Notes under the pieces: generated by a model
What the model saw: only the letters and a program-made list of their open reading frames with translations
Databases searched by the model: none
What the model was told of the DNA's origin: nothing
In this document: in pieces, positions 22,170 through 33,774 of the stretch
How positions within the stretch are numbered: position 1 is the stretch's first letter
Layout: each line of letters opens with the position of its first letter
From: Nelumbo lutea
Lineage: Eukaryota; Streptophyta; Magnoliopsida; Proteales; Nelumbonaceae
Reading direction: 5' to 3'
Length of the DNA: 64,000 nucleotides
Assembly: GCA_022828595.1 (NCBI GenBank)
Contig: JAKGHH010000006.1
Location: 11,098,633-11,162,632, forward strand
Translations under genes and position numbers: made by a program

Positions 22170-23969
22170 GTAATCAATCTAGGGCTGGGGATCATCAAAC
22201 CACCGTCCATAATGAAGTCCTGAGTATGTCCGTGGAGTGTATTACTTGATTAAATCTCCTAATATAATAGAGCCTAAAACATCCAAAAGAACCATCACTT
22301 ATTTGATGATCCACCATTTCCACCACAGCTATCAAGATTTCAATTTGAGGAGATGATGAGATGAGCCCCAAGGGATGTTCTCCTTTGTGTCCAAATCAAT
22401 TTCCTTGAACAACACTCAGAAGTTTTGTAATTACGGATGGAAAGAGAGAGAGATGAAACTCATTCAGAAATTCTGTTGAAACTGATTGACAGAAGGGTTT
22501 ACCATTTACGCCCATCCGCGTTATATATGAGTTGAAAGTTGAAGCTCATTCGAGCCTCTTGAATTATAATCTGGTGGCTTTTTGCTCTTTGGTGGGGTTC
22601 AGAAAAATCAGAACCGGTAATGATTTTCTGGTAAAGGTTAGCCTCTTTTTACCGTCTGCCTGGTGTGTATGGTAAAGGAGGAAGCCAACAGAGAGGTTCA
22701 GACGAAGTGGAGTGTCAATTGATGGGAGGTTCAGAATTTCAGAATGATCGAGTGAAGGGCCACTAGTATGATTACGTAAAATCACATTCACTGTGTACTC
22801 TGTCCATGTCCACAGCTCATTCCACCGCGTGGGCCGTTATGACTTTTGTGGTCATCGGTAAAAGAAGCTGTAATGGGTGGTGTGGTACGTTACTGAGTTA
22901 TGACGAATTGTGTGGGGCATTAGAGATTTTGAGTATTGATGAGTATTAAATTAAATTATCAAGTATGAACAAACTCAGATGAGATACAGGCAAGTTCAAA
23001 CGTTCAAATTGTTCAATACGACGACAAAACGAGAGGTGATAGGCCAAATGGGGTTGTTCGTACGGGTGCAAATAAATAAAGGAGATGGCCCACCTAAGGT
23101 CTCCGACCAGAGTGTTGAAACAAGGACGTTAATATCCAGAAAATCCTTGCCCATGACCGCTTATACACAAACAGTCACACACTGCTACTGGACCTGGTTG
23201 CGTTGGTGGTGGTGGTCCATCATGCATTACATCTTACAACAAGGTTCATCCATGAGTGAGGTCTTGACTGTAGATATATATGGTACACTGTTGTAGGCAG
23301 CTTTCTAGTGAGTCTAGTTCTTAGGAACAAGAATTTTGAAGAGAGAGAGATGCCGTGTATTAACTGACAAGAAAACTTGTTCTTGGAATTAGCTAGTTAT
23401 GGAATGATTAGTATAATAATCTTATCTTGGGTGGAGCAGCTGGTAAAAGCGAAAGCTTGATTATGACTGGATGGATAGCCTGTACCAATTAAAAAATAAA
23501 ACGATGGAGAGTGAAGTGCCGTGTGATGAATGAAGGAGCAAATAAACATTACCAATTGCCATTCGTTGGTGGGATACTGCTGTCTGCATCTCCAACAAGT
23601 TTCAAAACTCAGCGATCTTGTGTTCCAATTTTTGTCTTTCTTGGAACCCCATTTCCATTAGATGTTTTATGATGGTCAATATTTATATATTTATGTTGAT
23701 TGTTGATTGTTGACCGTCTCTTGACCCCTGCCTTCTCTTGGTGTTTTTTTTTTTTTTTTTTTAGTTGGGTATGGAATTGAATAACATGGAAGGTCATGTT
23801 TTTAAGTGCAACTTCACATCATGTCTAATTTAATAATACTTTTGCCACTTGTTTATATTTGTTCCGAGGAAAACCCATCACAGAATTAATGAACTCGATG
23901 AAGTACAAGAAAGAAAAAAAGATAAAACAGTGTAGGAGATTCGGAATTTCACTCTTGGTTATACTTTGG
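22170..23969. other. Intergenic, nothing recognised
   Basis: Mixed AT-rich sequence with a (GGT) stretch near 23199-23218 and a poly-T run at 23740-23762. Open frames are short and without recognised motifs. Confidence 0.5.
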
Positions 23970-24810
23970 GTAAATTGCTGGAAACCCTCCTTTTAAGTGT
24001 GGTAATTTCGATCATTTCTTTTAACTTTCTGATATAGTGCAAGTAGACCCTCTCTAATTTTCCTAGAATCCTCTGAAAAGAGTCATGAAAATAATCAAAT
24101 TATCCAAGTAATTATTTTCCAGCAAAATGTTTATTTTTTAAAATTTCTCTTCATACGATTTGTTACTCCAAATCCTTTAATCTATTTTTTTATAATTAAA
24201 TTATTTTCTAAATTTGTCTTTCATATTAAACGTTCAAAGATAAAGTTGTAATTTTAAATTCTCTTTTTTTATATGATGCCATCAATCATATTTCAACACG
24301 TGGCATTGACTAAAATAAGCTTGGCGCTTCAAATCGAACAGGTCTTGGCCAAACACCTCATTGAAAGCAATTAAGTCACCTCATCATGATGTCATCCCTT
24401 CCGAAGTGTAGCTCGGATGGGGACATCCTGCTGAGCTGGGTACAAGTGGCACTAGCAGAAGGACCACCTGGCATCATCACAAACTCAAGTGGTAAAAAAT
24501 TGGGGCCCATAACCCTATTGTGTCCACCAGATATGTCAATATGCGTTAACAGGTGTCCTGTAAGCTTAGCCACGTGCTTTGATCTAGATCCATAAATTGG
24601 GGGGTATTTATGTATTTTAATTTTAGGGGGAGAAAAAAGGCAATAATGTCTCTCCAATAGCTATATCCTATAATATAACAGCTAGTTTGGGGCTTTGGGG
24701 GCATTTGGATAAAGTGATAACTGACTTTATAATGATCAAAATATCGCTCTCAACAATTAAAAAGCGACTAGTTTTTAGGGTATTTTGGGCAATTGAATTA
24801 TTTTCAATTC

Positions 24811-25372
24811 CTATAAATAGTCATATCCTCCACCATTCTTATTACACCAATTCAGCAATTCTGAATTCTCTTCTCAATTTTTTTATTCTCGTTATCTCAT
24901 ACTCTCTTAGTCGCTCATCTCATGATGTCAGTGCTATACATTTAGCAATTTAGGAGGCTTTGGCCTTTGAGGCTTCAACCTTTGAAACCAAATTGAGATT
25001 CTGAATCGGTAATCCAACCATCTAGGTAAGTGTGACTAAATTAATTTTTACTTTTTTAGAATTAAAAAATGGCCGGTTCCTCTTCCCGAAACAAATTCCT
25101 TGACAGTAAGTTCACTAGCCTGATTTGGAAAGTATTTTAAATGGAGGAGGTTGAAGGAAAGGGAAAAAGAGCTGTTTGCCAAAAATGTAAGATTGACCTT
25201 AGCTTCAGTATTAAGGGTGGTATTGGCCACTTGGGCACATTTTCTCTTCCATGAGAGACATGAAAAAGACATCTACTTTAAAGATTTGTTGGATGTTGAG
25301 GATAAATTACAAGACAAAGGAGGGCATGACATTACTACACTTGATGAAGTAGATGATTGAAGTCAAGGAGAT
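24811..25372 (+). pseudogene. hAT transposase remnant (BED zinc finger only)
   Basis: A TATA motif CTATAAATAG (about 24811), a leader, an apparent 5' UTR intron (donor AG|GTAAGTG at about 25025, acceptor TTTTTAG near 25059) and ATG at 25069 encoding MAGSSSRNKF, SKFTSLIWKVF, then a TAA, then VEGKGKRAVCQKCKIDLS and KGGIGHLG. This is the N-terminal BED zinc finger of Ac-like hAT transposases (CxxC visible; the His part is disrupted). After about 25250 the frame is broken and only 100 bp more of acidic coding-like sequence follow, ending LDEVDD with TGA; the catalytic core is missing. A deletion derivative of an autonomous element. Confidence 0.75.
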
Positions 25373-25639
25373 GAAGTAGTTTTTTCAATTTTATTTAAAT
25401 TATTTGTTATTTTTTCAACAATGTAATTTTATTTTCAATTTGTAATTTTTATATATTAAATGAAATAAAATTTCTATTTTTTTTTCTAATTTGTTGCCCA
25501 TTTAATATTTTGGTTAGTATTTTTTTTTTCATTTTGTTTCTAAAGGAAAATTAAGTATTTTAGTTTTACTTAGCAAAAAATAAAAAATCAAAATCAAAAT
25601 TTCAAAAAAAAAAAAACAAAAAAAAGTTTGGGCTTCTTT

Positions 25640-25868
25640 GGCTTAGTTTAGCCCAGGCCCAAGCCCACGACACAACCTGTAGCCCACCCGGCCTAGACCC
25701 ACGGCATGGAACAGGCCTGTACGAGCTCAGGCCATGGGCCATGCCAGGTTGACCCCCTAAAATATACCAGGGGAGGGAGGCACGGCCCGCGGGCTTTCAT
25801 GGCACAATTTGCACTTTGCATGGGCCATGTCGTGTCAGCCCAACACGACCCGCTTTACAGCTCTACTT
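25640..25868. mobile_element. Right end of a hAT element
   Basis: GC-rich subterminal region with repeated CCCA.GGCC / GGCCATG units and the end CACGACCCGCTTTACAGCTC followed by TA; its complement resembles TAGAGGTGTAAATCGGGTCG at 34547. It probably belongs to the same element as the transposase remnant to its left. I did not find the matching left end. Confidence 0.6.
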
Positions 25869-26567
25869 TGATCCCATTGGCCTTGAGGAACGGGTGAACA
25901 TTGGAGTCGTTAGTCTGTGATATCACCCTCGGTTTTCTAACCCTTTATTGCTCTTTAATAGGCATTGCACTCGTCCAAGATGCTTAACCGATGACCCTGA
26001 TTTCATTGATGACTTTCAAATATTGCCATTTTTGTTGTTTATAAAGTTTGTATTGTGTTATCCGTCGAAACTAACCTCAACAATAACTGCATAGGCATTT
26101 TGGACATTTTCATGCCTCTTGTTAGTGGATTCTATGAGAGAGGGTTTACTTACAACTGTATAGAAAGGGAGGCGATTGCAATTACCAATTACCATGGGAG
26201 ATTTTGGCAAAGGTCCAAAACTTCAGGGAGGTTTCACCAATTTACACTTATAATTTCTATACAAAATTTTTGGGTCATTTACTAACATACCCCATGTAGT
26301 TTTATGGATTTATTAGAACTTACCCTGTAGTTTGTGTTTGACTAGAACACCCCCTATAGTTCGAAATTGAATTACTTAATCTACCTTCCATTAGGTTGAA
26401 GTGGAAATTGATAGTTTTGATGTTAGGAACTGTTTGGACCAATACAATCTACAGAAAATATAAACATAAATGCCACTCTTGCCCCTAATAAAAGATGAGC
26501 AACAATTCTTTAAAATCATTTTATTCTCTATTTGAAGAAGGAAGACATGATGTTGCAAATTAACTAA

Positions 26568-26715
26568 GGGCAAGTTTCTTAAACTACCCCTATGATTTAG
26601 CTAATTGACTAACTCTACCCTTAATGTTTGCAATTTACATATTGTCTTAGAATATCCCTAAGTTTTCTAGCAATTGTCAAAAACCTCTTTGCCATTAACG
26701 TATAACAGAGAGAAA
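26568..26715 (+). repeat. Left terminal inverted repeat of the MULE
   Basis: Pairs with 32258-32391. The best-conserved part is TATGATTTAGCTAATT and CTAACTCTACCCTTA. It resembles the solo repeat at 45020-45152. Confidence 0.8.
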
Positions 26716-27206
26716 AACGACTATTTTACGCATTATTCTCCTTCAAAATTTCTAAATAAAAGAGGAAAATGGGGAGAGAGAGAGAGGGAGTGTGTACCAA
26801 CGACGGTTGGGCGGTGGAACAACTTTCTTCCTTACCCTCCATTATTACTCTGTACTTTCTCTCTCTTTCTGCTTTAGAGAACCCTAAAACTATAGAAATT
26901 AGGTTTTGAGCTTATTTGGGAACAAAACAAATTGGTCTGATTTATATAGAGCGACAAGTGATGAGAAGCAACAATGGTGTTTTTTGTTTTATTAATTTTT
27001 TATAATGAGAGTAGATTTCGTGTTTTTCTTGAACTCTCCTCTTCCTTCTCCCTCTTGTTATCTTCCTTGGAACTGCAAAGGTCGAATGCGTGGGCGAGGT
27101 CATCAAGCACGAATGCATTTTGATGACCGGTTCTTCCTCATCTACAAAGGCCTGGAGCAACCATTTCTTCCTAATCTCGAATTCCATGGTGGGTGCAGTA
27201 GCAAGG

Positions 27207-27392
27207 TTCGACAACAGAGGTTGAAACTTGAGGGGATGGGTATACCGTGAAGCCGAGCTTGGATTTTTTGCCATAATTAATTGAGAATCTTTCAAGTAGT
27301 AGGGAGCCCAAACCCGAGCCAGTCCCACCACCAACAACATGGAAAATGAGAAAACATTGGAGTCCTATGCAGTTATCAACTAGCTTCCTGAT
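27207..27392 (-). pseudogene. Alpha-tubulin gene fragment
   Basis: About 62 codons on the minus strand similar to alpha-tubulin residues roughly 121-183: [20 protein letters not shown], the GTP-binding signature [17 protein letters not shown], and [24 protein letters not shown]. The frame is open and free of introns here, but has substitutions at positions that are usually invariant (for example FHVV for FNAV) and is cut off at both sides: the copia LTR begins about 16 bases upstream, and tubulin similarity stops after VVEP. It cannot make tubulin. Its place inside the MULE suggests capture by that element. Confidence 0.88.
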
Positions 27393-27409
27393 CGATGACA
27401 ATGGGTTCA

Positions 27410-27624
27410 TAAAAGAGTTGGTCGAATGAATGATTTATTCATTGAAATATATATATAGACACACACACACATCAAAAAAGACAAAAGTAGTTGCAGATTA
27501 TAGGGGATAAGATACAGAGAAGATAAAGACAGAGATAATGATGTTATCTTGCAACAACAACAAATAGTTAGTGTTTGAGATAAACTCAAACACTAATCAT
27601 CCTTATCGGGTTGGTTGGCTAACA
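27410..27624 (-). repeat. 3' LTR of the nested copia
   Basis: 215 bp, begins TGTTAGCCAACC on the minus strand and ends CTCTTTTA. It includes a TTTGAGTTTATCTCAAA palindrome near its start. A degenerate polypurine tract (ACGGGGA) precedes it. Confidence 0.8.
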
Positions 27625-27657
27625 TCCCCGTGCAAGTTGAAGGTGAGGGCTTCACTT

Positions 27658-30600
27658 TTAACTTGTCTCATAGCATGCTAAACCTTGGACCCAGAAGAGG
27701 TTTAGTGAGGATGTCAGCCGACTGATTAGTGGTGCTGATGTATTGAACCTGAAGCTGACACGAGCAACCTGTTCATAAATGAAGTGAAAGTCTATCTCAA
27801 TGTGCTTTGCCCGTGCGTGAAACATAGGATTGGTCGTTAAATAGGTTGCACCAATGTTGTCACACCAAAGAGTAGGTGGATAGGGTGAAGGTATTTGCAG
27901 CTTAGTGAAGAGAGAGTGAAGCCAAAGTAATTCAGAGGTGGCAGTAGCAAGGCTTCTATATTCAAACACTGTATTGGATCGAGGCACAATGGCCTATTTC
28001 TTGGACATCCAAGAGATCAAATTGGGCCCAAGAAAAATGAAAAATCCACAGTGAGAGCACTGACCATTAGGCAAGTCAGCCCAATCGACATTTGAGTAAG
28101 CATGCAATTCCAAGGAAGTGGATTTGTGGAACACCAACCCATAATCTAAGGTTCCTTTGAGGTAGCATAAAACATTTTTCAGCACAACAAGGTGTTCTTT
28201 AGTGGGCTGATGAAGAAATTGACAAAGCTTGTTGATAGTGAATGCAATCTCTAGATGTGTGAGTGTGGCATATTGGAGAACTCCAACAAGTTTTCTGTAA
28301 TCAGAGGGATTGGAGAATGGGGCACCGGAGTTCTTGGATAAAGAGGAGGGATCAGACATGGGGGTGTTGATGGGCTTAGCGTCAGCCATGTTTGACTTGT
28401 GAAGAAGATCCACTATGTACTTGCATTGAGAGAGATGAAGAGTTGACTGAGTGTGTGTAACCTCAATGCCAAGGAAATAGTGCAAAGGGCCCAGGTCCTT
28501 GATAGAGAAAGCCTTCCCCAATTCAGATATCAACTTTGTGACCTCAAGAGAGTGCGAGCCAGTGATTATTATATCATCAACATAAACAAGCACCAAGAGA
28601 ATGCCATGAGAACAATGCTTGATAAATAACGATGAATCAGCTACTGAGCAATGGAAACCAGATTGTAGAAGAAAACCACAGAGTTTATGATACCAGGCCA
28701 TTGGAGCTTGTTTAAGCCCGTACAATGCTTTATGTAGGCGACACATATGTGTGGGTTTGGATGGATCAATGAAGCCTGTCGGATGGGTCATGTAGACTGT
28801 TTCATGTAGTTCACCGTGTAGGAATGTTGTATTCACATCTAACTGGCGAAGGGACCACCCATTAGTAAAAGCAAATGAAGTACAACCCAAAGAGTGATTG
28901 GCTTCAATATTGGACTGAAAGTATCTGTAAAGTCTACACCTCGTTGCATATATCCTTTGGCTACAAGACGAGTTTTGTACCTATCTATAGTTCCATCGGC
29001 TTTCTGTTTTAATCGAAAAATCCATTTTCAATCAACTTGATTGACATTAGGGGGAGAGGGGAACAGGGTCCAGGGTAGATTGGCATGAAGTGAAGCAAGT
29101 TCATGCTACATAGCAGCTAGCTAGCGAGGGTGACACATGGCTTGAGAGACTGACCTGGGTTCAGCGTCATCGAGAGACAATGGGTATTTTGTTGTAAGAT
29201 GAAGATGAGGAGAGACATGGTTGGCTTGAAAGCGGGTTACCATGTGGTGATGACGAGGGGGTGGTGCAGGTTGGTCAGAGGTTTGAGAGGTAAGGGGTTG
29301 TGTGGTGGCAAGGAGGTCAACAATGGATCGAGTTTTGGGATTAGGAGGGGAAGAAGTAGATGAGGGAGAGGAAGGTGATGGGTCAGATGAGGATGGTGCA
29401 GGTGAAGGAGTATGTAATGAAGTTGTATGAAGAGGGGTAGGTAAGGATTCAGACGGTGGTGGTTCAGTTGATTTATCATGTCGAATAGAACAAGGCACTA
29501 GAGGTGGTGGTCCAATGAAAGAGTGGGGCAGTGAGTGTGGTGTAGTGAATGGGGCAGGGGATGAAGCGTGTGCAAATGAAAAATTTTCTTCATTAAAAAC
29601 AACATGCCGAGAAATGTAAATTTTACTGGTGGGAATATGAAGGCACTTGAATCCTTTGAAGTTGTCACAGTAGCCAAGGAAAATGCAGGGAGTGCTTTTG
29701 AACTCAAGTTTATGAGAAGTGTAAGGTCGGGTGTAGGGAAAACACTCACACCCGAAAGTGTTGAGTGAGAGAAAATTTGGCTTCCGCTAGAAGAGGCATT
29801 CCAGTGGGGATTGAAGATGAAGAACTTTTGTTGGCATTCAATTGATTAGATGAACTGACATGTGAAATGCTTTGTACCAGTATGTTTTGGGAACATATGC
29901 ATGAGCCAATAAATCCAATCCTATTTCAACAATATGTCTGTGCTTGCGTTCAGTAGATCCGTTTTATCCAGGAGTGTGTGGGAAAGAGGTGTGATGGACG
30001 ATTCCATGCATGTCAAAGAATGGTTTTAGGCATTTGTATTCAGTCCCTCCATTGGTTCGTAAGACTTTAAGTTTGTGACTGAGTAAACGCTCAACTGAAG
30101 GCACATCACTCATGAACTATTGGAAATATTCATGTAAATCTACTAAAGGAGTCAATAAAACTTACATAATAGTGATAGCCAGAATGAGAAATTATTAGGG
30201 CTGGTCCCCATAAATCTTAATAAACAATGTCTGATGGGCCTGAGACTTGAAATGAACTCGGAACAAAAGGTAGGCGGTGCCCCTTTCCAAGCTGACAAGT
30301 AGAACAGAAGAGAGGCATTTTATTGAATGCAATTGGAAGATTACTGTTCTTAATGATGTGTTTCATGATGCTATTGTTGGGGCGGCCCAACCTATGATGC
30401 CAAGTGCTAAGAGCTACCTTTTCACCAATTTATGCCTAGGGAAGCGGTTCATCATGACTGAATCTATAGACCCCATGATCAGGTCTGCCTTGAAGAAGAA
30501 CCTTCTTCGACTTCCGATCCTTTACAAGCACATGAGAAGGGTGGAATTCAAGAAACACATCATTATCAAATGTGAAGCGTGCAATAGAGAGAAGATTATT

Positions 30601-31791
30601 AGTGATATCTGACACATGAAGAATGTCATGTAGAACTAGATTTTTATTAGAGCTTGAGAGAGAAGTGGTGCCAATATGATGTATTTTCAAACTTGTACCA
30701 TTACCTATTTGCAGTTGTTTAGGTCCTGTATTGTGAAATTTCAGATTGTTCAGATCATTAGTAACTTGGTGAGTAGCACCAGAATTAAGATACCATGAGT
30801 GATCTGTTGAGGGAGGTGAGGTTGCAGTTTCTAACATATAGGTTGAAGGTTTCTGTGGTGTATACTCGATGGAGGCATCAAAGCAACTCTTACAGGTGAG
30901 AACCGAGTGATTAGGACGATTACAGATCTGGCATGGGCTCCCTTTGTATCTTCTAGTGCTCTTGTTAGGTGATTTGTCTATGTACTCACTGTCTTTATCG
31001 CTGAAAGGTGGTCGATCAGGCTGATTATTGTTCTTGAATGTCCGTCCCTTGGAAGTAAGGTGGGCTGAAGCATCAAGGCTGAAGTCTGTAAGCTTCTTGC
31101 ATGCTCTCAGCATTTTGATTTCTTGTTGGAGTAGTGGGCTTTGCAGTTCATCATATGAGAGACCATCAAGCCTGGTAAGTACAACAATAGTGAAGTGCTC
31201 AAAGTCACTTGGCAATCCCTCCAGTGTTTGATATATGAGATCGGATTCGAATAGGGGTTCTCCAGCCGCAACCAGTGCATTTGAGATATTCTTGATCTTT
31301 AGAAGATAATCACCCATAGACATTGTTCCTTTCTTTAGGTCATTGAGTTCGAATCAAAGGTGCATGATGCAAGCCTTTGATTCCGGAGCATATAGAGTCT
31401 CGAGCATTGAGCACACTTGTCTAAAAGTAGTGCAACCCACAACTTGGGCTAGCACATGCTCTGTGAGAGATGAAAGGAGCCAGCTTAGGAGAAGCTGATC
31501 TTGGATCCGCTATGTTTTGTAGTTTGGGTTTTCAATTGGAATTGTAGATGATGATGTTGTTGGTAAAAAGTCTAGCTAGGCATGGATATGAGCCATCAAT
31601 GTAACTGAGTAGCTCATGCCCATGCAGTACAGGGTAGATCTGAGATCGCCACAATAGGTAGTTGTGGCGATCCAGTTTGACTAATATCAGTTGGGTGACA
31701 TTGGAGCAAAGATTAATAGTGCTTGAGGTTGTTGAATTGCTATTTTGGAATTGAGACTAGAGGCCAATTGAGAATTGATAGAGGAAGACAT
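27658..31791 (-). pseudogene. Copia gag-pol, multiply interrupted
   Basis: Start ATG at 31791. Gag region with LIYQTLEGLPSDFEHFT (31323 down) and a CCHC knuckle CQICNRPNHSVLTC (about 30910-30950). Protease WYLNSGATHQVTND (about 30795): the usual catalytic Asp of the DSG triad is Asn here. Integrase region 30435-29750 is broken by several stops. A Pro/Ser-rich linker (29498-29121) follows. Reverse transcriptase 28890-27994 is one open frame with KALYGLKQAP and an intact YVDD box (about 28571-28585). RNase H continues after a single TAG at about 27991 with VFEYRSLATATSELLWL (27960-27658). Dead as an autonomous element. Confidence 0.88.
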
Positions 31792-31814
31792 GGTCGGTGA
31801 AGGTTTGATAGCCT

Positions 31815-31828
31815 GGGCTCTGATACCA
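31815..31828 (-). other. Primer-binding site of the nested copia
   Basis: GGGCTCTGATACCA on the plus strand, i.e. TGGTATCAGAGCCC on the element strand, complementary to initiator tRNA-Met and adjacent to the LTR remnant. Confidence 0.85.
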
Positions 31829-31878
31829 TAAAAGAGTTGGTTGAATGAATGATTTATTCACTGAATTGCTATATATAT

Positions 31879-31879
<1 letters not shown>

Positions 31880-31910
<31 letters not shown>
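31880..31910. repeat. (GATA)n microsatellite
   Basis: About eight GATA units directly after a TATATATATA run, at the point where the copia 5' LTR similarity ends. Confidence 0.9.
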
Positions 31911-31911
<1 letters not shown>

Positions 31912-32257
31912 AGACCTACCAAGTCAAATATGCTTATCAACAAGGGCAGATTGTAGTATTTTTCTAACTGAACCATGGCCACCCGAACGACAATGACATT
32001 GGCATGTATTTTTTGACTCAACCATGATTTGATTTCACTAACCATCATTTCTGTTGAGATTAAGGCATGTCTTTGAGCCATGTACGCATTTTTGCCCAAA
32101 TTTGGTGGAGGGTTTCAAGGAGGACCACCTAAGTTAGGGTTCCGTTTCTTCAAGAGCAAGGTAGATTCCGATAGGGGAGAGGGAAAGGAGATGGAGATGG
32201 AGTGGATTTAGACGAGAGGGTATTTTAGAAAATTTTTAAAATATATCAATCACGTGA

Positions 32258-32391
32258 CATCACATGGGCAAAAAGTTAACAGTAAGGGTAGTCTAAGACA
32301 ATTGTCAGAAATACTCTAAGACAATTTGTAAACAATAAGGGTAGAGTTAGTTAATTAGCTAAATCATAAAGGTAGTTTAAAAAATTTGTCC
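32258..32391 (-). repeat. Right terminal inverted repeat of the MULE
   Basis: Complement of 26568-26715; ends directly before the 9-bp ATTAACTAA copy. Confidence 0.8.
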
Positions 32392-32400
32392 ATTAACTAA

Positions 32401-33774
32401 TAGCTTAGCATGCTGTTCTCTCTTCTTAATTCTAGAAAAAATCAAACATTGTGTGGTAGATATGAAAATCAAACAATGGTTCTTTTTAAAAGTTCAATAT
32501 GATATTCTAGGGGTAATTTCAGAATAAAATAACATAGACCCATACCCTTAACATTTTTCACAAAGTATAGATGGTCAAGTTATCATTTTCAGACAGCAAT
32601 ATAAAAGATTATTAATAGATAAATTGATTGAAAATTATAAAGAAAGTTTTAGTAAAATGTAAACTATAACATATATTTTAATAAAAATGTGAAACTGTAA
32701 GGGTGTTGTAATAAATGAACTTCCTTTTTCATTCAACTGAAAATTAAAAAGGGTAAAAAAACAGAGACATGGGTTATCTCACCTGTTTGTCGTATTCCCT
32801 TTTTTTCTTTTCTTTTTTATTCTCTCTCTATTTTTAATGCCATACACTGAAACGCCGTTTATTTAACATGCTTGAGTTTTCTTGATGTGTAGTCCACGAA
32901 ATGGCCTGAAATTTGCGTTAAATGCTGAATCAGAATAAGCTTATCGAAGAAAAAAACAACTGAATTGGGAACATACTTAACCGAAAAGAGAAAAACGATC
33001 AGTCAGAGTAAGCATAGGCTTGCTGTCGTAATTACAGGAAGGTTGGTCCTCAATCACTCAAATTCCGGACCTTAGTCACCTGACTACTGACTCAACGCAT
33101 TTATGCTGATGGTAGAGAAGAGAAGAAGATGATCATCAGCACTCAGCACTCAGCAGTGAAGAAGGGACGTTCAATTGGGAGGAGAGAAAGAAAAGGAAAA
33201 AAAAAAAAAGAAAGAAAGAAAAAGAAAACGTACTGTAGAAGCTCTGCTCTTAACTATCTAAGCTAGACAAGTATCGTAAGGCCATAGTTGCCTTGATTTT
33301 TGAGTTGTTTCTTTTCTTTAACCCAATTGATGAATTTAGGTCATTTCACGAAGCCCGATTTATAATATTTTTAATGTTCCTGTTGAATTACTTTCGGCAA
33401 CACTGGTTGGAGCCCTGTTTTTGCTTTTTGATAAGCAAATAAATTATGATCAAGGGAGGTGCATTAGTTTAGTTTAATTTAAATACATTAATTAATATTG
33501 TTGTGTTTTAGCGATCAAAAAAAAAAAAAAACTTCATTTAATTAAAAAAATAAATGCTTAAAAATGAGTATAAGGTGGTATTTGAGATCGATGCCGCTTT
33601 TTGAGAGGCATATTTGTAGCAAAATGGTGCTGCACTTCTTACACACTATCGGCCATGAATTGCAGCACATATCTCACAATTCAAGATGGAGATGTTGCTG
33701 CCAATGAGGTTTTTCAGCCCCTCAGCATAGTGTTGCAAGCAATAATACAAAAAAACAGAAAAGTACTTAAAAGG
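32401..33774. other. Intergenic, AT-rich
   Basis: The part to about 32725 pairs loosely with 26273-26350 (possible outer terminal repeat, see findings). From 32760 to 33774 I see A-rich runs (33187-33227, 33518-33532) and no coding signal. Confidence 0.45.

Larger units (their letters stand above)
23970..26245. mobile_element. Possible Mutator-like element (imperfect terminal repeats)
   Basis: The left end GTAAATTGCTGGAAACCCTC and the complement of the right end GTAAATTGGTGAAACCTCCC are similar over roughly 30 bases. No matching 9-bp duplication was found, so the boundary is uncertain. It would enclose the hAT remnant described next. Confidence 0.4.
27410..31885 (-). mobile_element. Ty1/copia retrotransposon, nested in the MULE, 5' LTR truncated
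   Basis: On the minus strand: remnant of the 5' LTR (31885-31829), primer site TGGTATCAGAGCCC (31828-31815), gag, protease, integrase, reverse transcriptase, RNase H, and a 3' LTR (27624-27410). The integrase-before-RT order identifies copia. The 5' LTR matches the 3' LTR for only about 55 bp and then runs into a GATA microsatellite; the rest was lost. Because both LTR ends are not present no target duplication can be tested. Confidence 0.88.
26559..32400. mobile_element. Mutator-like element (MULE) carrying an alpha-tubulin fragment, with 9-bp duplication
   Basis: The element spans 26568-32391. Ends: GGGCAAGTTTCTTAAACTAC on the left; the complement of the right end reads GGACAAATTTTTTAAACTAC, and similarity continues for about 60 bases strongly and about 140 bases loosely. 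The 9-bp sequence ATTAACTAA is repeated exactly at 26559-26567 and 32392-32400, the target size typical of Mutator. No mudrA-type transposase was recognised, so it is non-autonomous. Inside lie a fragment of an alpha-tubulin gene and a copia retrotransposon that inserted next to it. A MULE with a captured gene piece is a Pack-MULE; that reading is inference. Without the roughly 4.5 kb of copia the element would be about 1.3 kb. Confidence 0.85.

Noticed and set aside
27171..27410. Alpha-tubulin as a real gene
   Set aside because: Only about 62 of 450 codons are present, with no flanking tubulin exons on either side and transposon sequence at both borders.
29237..29498. Overlapping Pro/Leu/His-rich frames in the copia linker region
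   Set aside because: Low-complexity shadow of the integrase-RT linker, which is Ser/Pro-rich in its true frame.
31869..32099. Minus-strand frame ending in repeated SIYL residues
   Set aside because: Its end is the GATA microsatellite and the rest is MULE interior without a recognised domain.
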